Shown in pieces: positions 1 through 6,349 of a DNA stretch of 64,000 nucleotides; the stretch's first letter is position 1, and each line of letters starts with the position of its first letter. The stretch covers positions 372,001 to 436,000 of the forward strand of contig NZ_JAGTJJ010000001.1 in the NCBI RefSeq assembly GCF_028435365.1, read 5' to 3'. Position numbers and translations under genes: made by a program. The notes under the pieces were generated by a model. That model searched no databases. It had not been told where the DNA came from and saw only the letters and a program-made list of their open reading frames with translations. The DNA is from Polyangium jinanense (GTDB lineage: Bacteria; Myxococcota; Polyangia; Polyangiales; Polyangiaceae).

Positions 1-474
1 CTTGAACGAGCGGTCGAGGGCATGCGCGCAGGCGAGCGCCGCGAGATCATCGTCGAGCCCGCGGACGCGTTCGGCGAGCACGACGACGAAGGCGTCTTCG
101 AGGTCGACAAGGCCGACTTCCCCGACAGCGAGCACGTGACGCCCGGCGACGAGTTCATCGCGCAGGCCCCCGACGGCGAGTCCATCGCGATGCGCGTGGT
201 CGAGGTGCTTCCGGACGCGTTCGTCGTGGATACGAACCACCCGCTCGCGGGTCAGAAGGTCCGCTTCGAGGTCGTCGTGCACGACGTGCGCGCGGCGAGC
301 GAGGAGGAGATCGCGGAGGCGCAGTCCGAGCTCGAAGAGCGCGCCACCGGCGACGGCGGCGGTTGCTGCGATCACGACCATGATCACGACCATGATCACG
401 ACCATGATCACGACCACGATCATGGCCACGCGCCCGCGGGCGGCGGACAGCTCGTCCAGCTCCGCAAGCGCTGA
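1..474 (+). CDS. slyD: SlyD-like FKBP-type peptidyl-prolyl isomerase, 3' part
   Basis: The reading frame is open from the first base, so the N-terminus lies outside the window; the first visible residues (LERAVEGM) correspond to the segment near the start of the SlyD insert-in-flap region. The middle matches the SlyD pattern: acidic insert, a GDEF/VVEVLPD strand, then NHPLAGQKVRFEVVV, which is the conserved closing FKBP strand. The C-terminus carries two cysteines followed by about nine Asp-His pairs, the family's nickel/zinc-binding tail. SlyD catalyses proline isomerisation, acts as a cytoplasmic chaperone and delivers nickel to metalloenzymes. I infer the same role here. A nearby downstream gene chain on the same strand starts 53 bases later. 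Confidence 0.85.
   Translation, partial: LERAVEGMRAGERREIIVEPADAFGEHDDEGVFEVDKADFPDSEHVTPGDEFIAQAPDGESIAMRVVEVLPDAFVVDTNHPLAGQKVRFEVVVHDVRAASEEEIAEAQSELEERATGDGGGCCDHDHDHDHDHDHDHDHDHGHAPAGGGQLVQLRKR
370..429 (+). repeat. 12-bp tandem repeat encoding the Asp-His tail
   Basis: The unit GATCACGACCAT occurs three times exactly (370-381, 382-393, 394-405), followed by two degenerate copies (406-417 and 418-429). Each unit encodes Asp-His-Asp-His, so copy-number change would lengthen or shorten the metal-binding tail by four residues without a frameshift. Confidence 0.9.
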
Positions 475-527
475 AGACTTCTGCACCCGGGGGGGAGCAA
501 GTCCGACCAAGGGAGACACAACGACCG

Positions 528-839
528 ATGAAAGCTGCTTCCGATCAGGGTTACTTTTCCGCGCTTGCCTATGATCTCCGGGTGCGCGCGCGCCTCATCG
601 ACGCTGGCGTGATCACGCCGACGGACGTCGACGGTTACCTCGCCGGGCTCCCCGAGCTCGAGACGCAGGCCGAGGCGCTCGGCATCCCGCAGCCCGCGCT
701 CGTCTCCGCGACCTCGGCTCCGGCGCCCGCGCCGCAGCCCGTCGCGGCGGCTCCTGCCCCCGCCCCGACCGCGAGCAGCGCTGCGGTCGAGGACGACGTC
801 GACATCGACGACGCAGCCGACGAGGCAGGCGAGGCGTGA
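528..839 (+). CDS. Small hypothetical protein with Pro/Ala-rich tail
   Basis: This is a 103-residue protein that I do not recognise. The first 65 residues look like a short helical domain (GYFSALAYDLRVRARLIDAG), followed by a low-complexity Ala/Pro linker (about residues 66-85) and an acidic tail. It has no signal peptide or membrane segment. A purine-rich AAGGGAGA stretch lies about 15 bases upstream of the ATG. Its stop codon overlaps the GTG of the DUF1844 gene by 4 bases, so the two are very likely translated together, and it may be a partner of that protein. Confidence 0.75.
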   Translation: MKAASDQGYFSALAYDLRVRARLIDAGVITPTDVDGYLAGLPELETQAEALGIPQPALVSATSAPAPAPQPVAAAPAPAPTASSAAVEDDVDIDDAADEAGEA

Positions 840-1123
840 GCAGCCAGGGCGATCGCGACGTGCCGCCGGGGCAGCTCCCGAAGCTCGACTTCTCGATCTT
901 CGTGATGTCCATCATCGGCTCGGCGCACGTCCACCTCGGCGATATGCCCGGCCCGGATGGGCATTCGGACCGGAGCCTCGACCTCGCGCAGCAGGACATC
1001 GAGCTCCTCACGCTGCTCGAGGAAAAGACGAGGGGAAACCTCACGGGCGACGAGGAGCGGCTCCTCACGCAGGCCCTCGACGAGTTGCGCGAGCGTCTCG
1101 CGGAGGTATCCAAAGAGACGTGA
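836..1123 (+). CDS. DUF1844 domain protein
   Basis: The 95-residue product contains the DUF1844 signature: LDFSIFVMSIIGSAHVHLG, then a run resembling LAQQDIELLTLLEEKTRGNLT and a final helical block with a conserved TQALDELRERL. The family is a short cytosolic helical protein of unknown function common in delta-proteobacteria and Acidobacteria. The GTG start is set by the 4-base GTGA overlap with the gene before it, and its own stop overlaps the GTG of the HtrA-like gene in the same way. Coupling to a periplasmic protease and, 42 bases further on, to an ECF sigma factor suggests a link to envelope homeostasis, but no function is known. Confidence 0.85.
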   Translation: MSSQGDRDVPPGQLPKLDFSIFVMSIIGSAHVHLGDMPGPDGHSDRSLDLAQQDIELLTLLEEKTRGNLTGDEERLLTQALDELRERLAEVSKET

Positions 1124-2313
1124 GCTCACGTCGTCCGCCGCTCTCGCTCATCGTCCTGCTCTCGTGGCTCCTCGTGACCGCGTCGGCGTGTGGCAAGGGC
1201 GGCGGGTCGCCGGGCGGTTCGTCCCAAACGGGCGAGCCGACCTCGTCGCTCCCGCCCGGCGCCATTCCTCTCCCGAGCGGCGCGGCATCCACCGCTCCGC
1301 CTCCGGCGCTCGCGCAGACCGCGCCTTCCGGACCGGCGATCGTGACGGCCGAGGGCACGCCGATCTCCTTCGCGCCTCTCGCAAAGAAGGCGGATCCGGC
1401 CGTGGCGACGGTGAAGGCGCGCGTCGAGAAAGAGACCTCGTCGGGTCGAAGGCGCGCCGTCTCCGAGGGCCTCGGCACTGCGTTCGTCTACGACCCTGAG
1501 GGGTTCATGCTGACGAACAACCACGTCATCGAGGACGCGACGGATATCGTCGTCGGCTTCGTCGATGGCCGTGAGATGCGGGCGACGGTCGTCGGCCGGG
1601 ACAAGCACACGGACATCGCGGTCCTGCGCGTCGACGAACGAGGGCTGCCTTCGCTTTCGCTCGGCGACTCGGACGTGATCGACGTGGGCGATTGGGTCGT
1701 CGCGATCGGCAACCCGTTCGGCCTCTCGCACACCGTCTCGGCGGGCATCCTCTCGGCGAAGGGCCGCACGCGCGACGACGTGAAGGGCCTCGATCCCAGC
1801 GGTTATTTCAACTTCCTGCAGACGGACGCCAGCATCAACCCGGGCAACTCCGGCGGCCCGCTGCTCAACATGCGCGGCGAGGTCGTGGGCATCAACGCGG
1901 CCGTCCGCGCGAACGCGAACAACATCGGCTTCGCGATCCCGATCAACATGGTCAAGCAGCTCCTGCCCATGTTGCTGCGGGACGGCAAGATCCGACGCAG
2001 CGCGCTCGGGGTCTTCGTCGACGCGCTGAACCCGATCGAGGCCGGTCGCCTGCGCCGGCCGGATCGCAAGGGCGCGTGGGTGCAGAAGGTGATCGCGGGT
2101 GGGCCGGCCGATCGTGCGGGGCTTTCGCCCGACGACGTCATCGTAGCGTTCGACGGCAAGCCCGTCGCCGATCCGAACGAGCTCCGGTGGCTCGCGAGCA
2201 TCGCGGGTGTCAACAAGACGGTGTCCTTGCGGATTGCGCGCCTCGAGCGGGTCTTCGATGTCCGCGTGACACTTGCCGAGCTCGAGCCGATCGACGACCG
2301 TGAGGAGCCTTGA
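1120..2313 (+). CDS. HtrA/Deg-type S1C serine protease, lipoprotein
   Basis: A 397-residue trypsin-like protease with one PDZ domain. The N-terminus is a lipoprotein signal ending in a TASAC lipobox (Cys24), so it should be anchored in the envelope facing the periplasm. After a Pro/Gly/Ser-rich linker come the catalytic residues His135 (in TNNHVIED), Asp165 (in KHTDIAVLRV) and Ser244 (in NPGNSGGP). The PDZ region starts near residue 300, with GPADRAGLSPDDVIVAFDG as its carboxylate-binding half. HtrA proteases degrade or refold damaged envelope proteins. The GTG start overlaps the DUF1844 stop. The ECF sigma and anti-sigma genes follow, an arrangement reminiscent of the algU-muc (mucD) cluster with the order changed. 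Confidence 0.93.
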   Translation: MSSRRPPLSLIVLLSWLLVTASACGKGGGSPGGSSQTGEPTSSLPPGAIPLPSGAASTAPPPALAQTAPSGPAIVTAEGTPISFAPLAKKADPAVATVKARVEKETSSGRRRAVSEGLGTAFVYDPEGFMLTNNHVIEDATDIVVGFVDGREMRATVVGRDKHTDIAVLRVDERGLPSLSLGDSDVIDVGDWVVAIGNPFGLSHTVSAGILSAKGRTRDDVKGLDPSGYFNFLQTDASINPGNSGGPLLNMRGEVVGINAAVRANANNIGFAIPINMVKQLLPMLLRDGKIRRSALGVFVDALNPIEAGRLRRPDRKGAWVQKVIAGGPADRAGLSPDDVIVAFDGKPVADPNELRWLASIAGVNKTVSLRIARLERVFDVRVTLAELEPIDDREEP

Positions 2314-2355
2314 CCTTCCGGCCGGAAGGCCGATCGCCTAGAGTACCACCTCGCC

Positions 2356-3189
2356 GTGCCCCCCATTCCCACGCCCCCGGACGAGTCCCTCCGGCCCGAG
2401 CCGGCCGACCCGACGGACGACCAGATTGAAGGCGCCCTGGGGCTGCCGGACGATCTCCCTGACGCCCCGCCTCCTGAAGCCGCGATCGGCCGTCTCGGCC
2501 GCGTGAATAGGTCTTCGCAGGAGGCGTCCAACAAAGAGGCCCGAAGGCGGGAGGCAGAGGAAGATCGTGAGCTCATCCTTCGGGCACAGAAGGGGGACCA
2601 GGCGGCGTTCAGGCGGCTCGTGGAGCGTCACCAGCGCCGCGCCTTCGCGATCGCGATGGGTCTCGTCCGGGACGAGAACGATGCACGCGAGCTGGTTCAG
2701 GATGCTTTCTTGCGGGTTTACCGCAACCTCAACTCCTTCCAGGGTGGATCGTCGTTTTTCACCTGGCTCTACCGGATCGTCACGAACTTGGCGATCGACC
2801 TCATGCGCAAGCCTGGGCGTCGGGATGCCGAGCTCGTCGACGGGCAAGCCGCTTCGGATGAGCCGACGGAGTTTCCCCTGGTCTCTCGCATCGATGGCGC
2901 CGACCCGATCGACGTCATGCGCCGCCGGGAGATCGCGGGTCGCATCCAGGCCGCCCTCGATGCCCTGCCCCCCTACCACCGAGGCGTGATTCTGATGCGT
3001 GAGGTCGAAGGCATGTCGTACGAAGAAATGGCCGTGGCCATGGGCGTCTCGAAGGGGACGATCATGAGCCGGCTGTTCCACGCCCGGCAGAAGCTCCAGC
3101 GCGCGCTCGCGGATTGCTACGCGGAGGAAGGGCGTTCGCGGAGCGGCAATACGGACGAGATCGCAGCCGAGCCGGAGGAGGCGCCGTGA
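2356..3189 (+). CDS. ECF RNA polymerase sigma factor (sigma-70 family)
   Basis: 277 residues with both ECF regions. Sigma region 2 lies around residues 80-150 (DAFLRVYRNLNSFQGGSSFF, then TWLYRIVTNLAIDLMRK). Region 4 lies around 200-255, with LPPYHRGVILMREVEGMSYE and the helix-turn-helix VAMGVSKGTIMSRLFHARQK. It directs RNA polymerase to stress promoters of the RpoE/CarQ type. The about 75-residue N-terminal extension is proline- and acid-rich and not typical of the family. The GTG at 2356 is the first in-frame start, so a shorter start inside the extension is possible. The stop overlaps the GTG of the anti-sigma gene by 4 bases, the usual sign of a cognate pair. Confidence 0.92.
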   Translation: MPPIPTPPDESLRPEPADPTDDQIEGALGLPDDLPDAPPPEAAIGRLGRVNRSSQEASNKEARRREAEEDRELILRAQKGDQAAFRRLVERHQRRAFAIAMGLVRDENDARELVQDAFLRVYRNLNSFQGGSSFFTWLYRIVTNLAIDLMRKPGRRDAELVDGQAASDEPTEFPLVSRIDGADPIDVMRRREIAGRIQAALDALPPYHRGVILMREVEGMSYEEMAVAMGVSKGTIMSRLFHARQKLQRALADCYAEEGRSRSGNTDEIAAEPEEAP

Positions 3190-3938
3190 CCACGAAGACG
3201 ATGAACGGAGAAGCGCGCGAGACGCGCACGAAGCGGCCGCCGACGGACCTCGAGCTGATGATGTACGTGGACGGCGAGCTCGAAGGCGAGCGTCTGCGCG
3301 AGGTTCGTCAGGCTCTCGCGCGCGACAGCGTGCTGCGAAGCAAGGTCGCCGCGCTGTCGCTCGCGTCGTCGATCGTCGGGGAGAACGCCGAGAACGGCGC
3401 CGCCGAGATCGACCTGACCGATGGGATCATGGCGCGGATCGCAGCCGACAAGAGCCCGACGCATGACGCGAGGGACGCCGCGCCCGCGCTGATGGAGGCG
3501 CCGGTCGAGCGCAAGGACGCCGAGGTGAAACCGCTGCTCCGGCCGGGCTTCGGCAAGACGGCGGCGAAGTCGGCGCCGTCGAACGACAACTCGCGTGGGA
3601 TCTTCGCGCTCGCGGCCATCGCGGTCGCAGCGGCGGCGGGCCTCATGATCTGGGGGCGGATGGACGTGGGTACGCCGCATTCGCAAGGCGCGCCGGTGGC
3701 CGCGGTCACGACGCCCGAGGAGCTGCCCGCTGCGCCCGCCCCGACGCCTGCGGAGGCGCCTCGTGCGGCCGAATCGGAGGCGCAGGACGGCGATGCCGAG
3801 CCGGGCGTGGCTGTCGCGGCCGTCGACTTTGGCACCAAAATCGGCACGATCTTTTACGTGCCGGCAGAGGCTGCCACGTCGAACCACACCACCACCGTCG
3901 TGTGGTTGGCCGACGATTCCGCTGGAGGAGAACAATGA
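3186..3938 (+). CDS. Membrane-bound anti-sigma factor
   Basis: 250 residues from a GTG that overlaps the sigma-factor stop (GTGA). The N-terminal about 60 residues form an anti-sigma-like helical domain (DLELMMYVDGELEGERLREV), but it has no Cys/His zinc pair, so this is a zinc-less type. One transmembrane helix lies near residues 139-158 (ALAAIAVAAAAGLMIWG). A Pro/Ala-rich periplasmic linker then leads to a C-terminal motif resembling FGTKIGTIFYVP and TTTVVWLADD. I infer that it holds the ECF factor at the inner membrane and releases it on an envelope signal, possibly by proteolysis. Its stop overlaps the start of the next gene (ATGA). Confidence 0.85.
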   Translation: MTTKTMNGEARETRTKRPPTDLELMMYVDGELEGERLREVRQALARDSVLRSKVAALSLASSIVGENAENGAAEIDLTDGIMARIAADKSPTHDARDAAPALMEAPVERKDAEVKPLLRPGFGKTAAKSAPSNDNSRGIFALAAIAVAAAAGLMIWGRMDVGTPHSQGAPVAAVTTPEELPAAPAPTPAEAPRAAESEAQDGDAEPGVAVAAVDFGTKIGTIFYVPAEAATSNHTTTVVWLADDSAGGEQ

Positions 3939-4438
3939 GGCTCCCGCTGATTGCTTTGCTCGTGGCCGCGTTCGGGCTCTCGCTCGGGCACGGGCCCTCC
4001 GTGGCGCATGCCCAGGACGCCGCCGCTCAGGCGGACACGTCCGTCTCGATGGAGATCGTGGTCCTCCACGGCACGAACGACGGCACGGGCATCGACGCCA
4101 AGATCGGCAAGATGCCCGAGCTCGCGAAGCCGCCGTTCTCCTCGTACAACAGCTACAAGCTGCTCGATCGCTCGAAGCAGACCTCGTCGAAGGCGAGCCC
4201 CTCCACGCTGAAGCTCCCGAACGACCGGGTGCTCAAGGTCTCGCTGAAGGACGTGATCCAGCCGAGCAAAAAGGGCGAACCGAAGCGCTACGTGATCAGC
4301 GCCAGCATCCAGAAGCCCGGCGGCAGCGACTTCCTCCCGCTGCTCGAGGTCAACGCGAAGGCCGGCGAGACCTTCTTCGTGGCCGGCCAGAACCACAAGG
4401 GCGGCGTCCTCGTCATCGGGATCAAGGTCAATCCCTGA
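3935..4438 (+). CDS. Secreted protein of the sigma/anti-sigma operon, unknown function
   Basis: A 167-residue protein with a clear Sec signal peptide (hydrophobic core LIALLVAAFGLSL, probable cleavage after AHA near residue 25). The start is fixed by a strong GGAGGAG Shine-Dalgarno at about 3924-3930 and by the ATGA overlap with the anti-sigma gene. The mature part is beta-rich and Lys-rich, with phrases such as VLHGTNDGTGIDAKIGKMP and GGVLVIGIKVNP. It contains no cysteines or catalytic motif that I can see. Placed directly after a membrane anti-sigma factor, it could act as a periplasmic sensor or co-regulator (the position RseB/MucB hold in other operons), but it does not resemble RseB. Confidence 0.8.
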   Translation: MRLPLIALLVAAFGLSLGHGPSVAHAQDAAAQADTSVSMEIVVLHGTNDGTGIDAKIGKMPELAKPPFSSYNSYKLLDRSKQTSSKASPSTLKLPNDRVLKVSLKDVIQPSKKGEPKRYVISASIQKPGGSDFLPLLEVNAKAGETFFVAGQNHKGGVLVIGIKVNP

Positions 4439-4459
4439 ACTCGGTATAGTGAAGAGCGG

Positions 4460-5104
4460 ATGCTCCCCCGCTCGTCTTTCTTCACTCCTCTCCTCATCGC
4501 CGGAAGCCTCCTGATCTCGGCCTGCGGCGGAAGCGCTCCTCCTCCGAACATGCCGCGCTACGCGCCCGGGACGGTGACCTACCGGCTCCCGGTCGTCGGC
4601 AAGTGGCGCGTCTACCGCACGCACTACGGCGCGAACAACGACCAGGCCTACGCGCTCGATCTCGTGATCGACGACGACATGCCGCGATCCCAGCGCAACG
4701 AGGACCATCCCTCGTACAACCAGCCGATCGTCGCGGATGCGCCGGGCGTCGTGGTGATCGCGGTCGACGGCGTGCCCGACAACGTCCCGGGGCGCGCGAA
4801 CAAGTACGACATGCACGGCAACTTCGTCGTGCTCGATCATCAGAACGGCGAGTACTCGCTCTTCGCGCACCTCATCCCGGGCACCGTGCGCGTGCGCAAA
4901 GGCATGTTCGTCCCGGCCGGCACCGAGCTCGGTCGATGCGGCAACTCGGGGCATTCGTTCGCGCCGCACCTGCACTGGCAGATCATGACGGACGCGGACG
5001 CGAACGCCGCGCGCGGTGTGCCGCCGCGGTACATGCCCTACGAGCGCAACGGCGCGACGTCGGTCGAGCTCCCGCAGAAGGGCGATCGCCTCCTCGCGAA
5101 GTAG
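4460..5104 (+). CDS. M23/LytM-family metallopeptidase lipoprotein
   Basis: 214 residues. The N-terminus is a lipoprotein signal with LISAC lipobox. The body is a LytM-type fold with candidate zinc ligands His55 (RTHYG), Asp67 (YALDL) and the HLH pair at 170-172 (APHLHWQI), plus the typical GNSG turn just before it. The family cuts peptide cross-links of peptidoglycan or serves as an inactive regulator of amidases. The spacing of the first His and Asp (12 residues) is wider than the HxxxD of classical LytM, so activity should be treated as probable rather than certain. It starts 21 bases after the secreted-protein gene and is likely the last member of this envelope operon. Confidence 0.88.
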   Translation: MLPRSSFFTPLLIAGSLLISACGGSAPPPNMPRYAPGTVTYRLPVVGKWRVYRTHYGANNDQAYALDLVIDDDMPRSQRNEDHPSYNQPIVADAPGVVVIAVDGVPDNVPGRANKYDMHGNFVVLDHQNGEYSLFAHLIPGTVRVRKGMFVPAGTELGRCGNSGHSFAPHLHWQIMTDADANAARGVPPRYMPYERNGATSVELPQKGDRLLAK

Positions 5105-5113
5105 AGCGCGCCG

Positions 5114-6346
5114 TCAGCGCTGCGGGGGCTCGCTCGGAGACGCGGCAAGCGGGAGAGCTAGCTCGAAGACCGTGCCCCTCTCCGGATGCGCGTACGCACG
5201 GATCTTGCCGCCGTGCGACGCCACGATGTTCCGCACGATGCTGAGACCGAGGCCCGAGCCCGTGCCGTCGGTCTTCGTCGTGAAGAACGGCTCGAAGATC
5301 TTCTCGAGGTGCGCGGCGTCGATGCCGTGGCCTTCGTCCTGAATCGTGATGCGAACGGTGTCGCCGGCCTCGGACATCGTGGTCTTGATGATCAGGCGTC
5401 CGCCGCTCTCACGCATCGCGTGCGCGGCGTTCGTGAAGAGGTTGACGAAGACCTGCGTGAGCTGACCGGCGACACCGCGGACGAGGCGCACGTCGCCGAA
5501 CGCGCGCTCGACCATCACGTTCAGCTCGCCGAGCACGTGATCGCAGAAGACGAGCGCGCGCTCGATCGTTTCGTGGATGGCGACGGGCGCGGGCACGGAC
5601 GCGGTGGGGCGCGAGTACGCCATGAGGTCGCGCGAGAAACGCAGGATGCGCTCGGCAGCCTCGTTGATGCGCGCGAGGCGCTCGACGTCGGCGGGATCCG
5701 CCTCGGTGCGCAGGGCCTTTTTGTGGAGGTAGTCCGAGTACGCGACGATCGACGTGAGCGGGTTGTTGAGCTCGTGCACGATGCCGGCGGCGATCTGCCC
5801 GAGCGAGGCGAGCTTGCCGGCCTGGATGACCTGCGCTTCGAGCTCCTTCACCTCGCTGCCGTGCGCGCGCGCCGCGCGATGCATGCGGGCGTTGCGCAGT
5901 GCCGCGCCGAGCGCGAGCGCGAGGCGATCGACGAACGCTTCCATCGAGCCCGTGCCCGAGAAGCGCGCCTCGTCGTCGGAGGCGAGGTGCAACGTCGAGC
6001 CCTCGTCGCCGTTGATGACGACGACACGCTCGAACGCGTACTCGGGGAAGAGCCGCGTCGGATCGGGGGACTCGGCGCCGTCGCTGCGCGCCCCGCGGCG
6101 CACGACGACCTGTCCCTCACTGCCGCCGGGCACGCAGACGCCGATCGCCGCGTCGGACATCACATCGAAGGCTGCGGCGACGAGCGACGTCGCGGCTTGC
6201 TCTGCGCTCGCATCGGGCGGGATTTCGCACGAGGCGACGAGCAAAGCGTCGAGCCACTCGACGGGGAGATCGCGTCGCATCGCTTTCCTTTGCGTGATCG
6301 GGATCTGAGATTCCCGTATCGGAGCTTCGAGACCTTCGGCACCCAT
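5114..6346 (-). CDS. Soluble sensor histidine kinase, GAF-like sensor
   Basis: 410 residues without membrane segments. The first about 160 residues look like a GAF-type sensor. The DHp domain has its phosphoacceptor at His191 in IVHELNNPLTS. The ATP-binding domain is complete: N-box VNLFTNAAHAM, G1 DEGHGI, F-box FEPFFTT, G2 GSGLGLS. Family knowledge says it autophosphorylates and passes the phosphate to a response regulator. It starts 3 bases after the stop of the upstream hybrid protein, which carries a receiver but no ATP-binding domain, so the two probably work as a pair. The ATG at 6346 is used; an internal ATG at 6280 (MRRDLPVEW) is an alternative. Confidence 0.92.
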   Translation of the reverse strand: MGAEGLEAPIRESQIPITQRKAMRRDLPVEWLDALLVASCEIPPDASAEQAATSLVAAAFDVMSDAAIGVCVPGGSEGQVVVRRGARSDGAESPDPTRLFPEYAFERVVVINGDEGSTLHLASDDEARFSGTGSMEAFVDRLALALGAALRNARMHRAARAHGSEVKELEAQVIQAGKLASLGQIAAGIVHELNNPLTSIVAYSDYLHKKALRTEADPADVERLARINEAAERILRFSRDLMAYSRPTASVPAPVAIHETIERALVFCDHVLGELNVMVERAFGDVRLVRGVAGQLTQVFVNLFTNAAHAMRESGGRLIIKTTMSEAGDTVRITIQDEGHGIDAAHLEKIFEPFFTTKTDGTGSGLGLSIVRNIVASHGGKIRAYAHPERGTVFELALPLAASPSEPPQR

Positions 6347-6349
6347 CTC

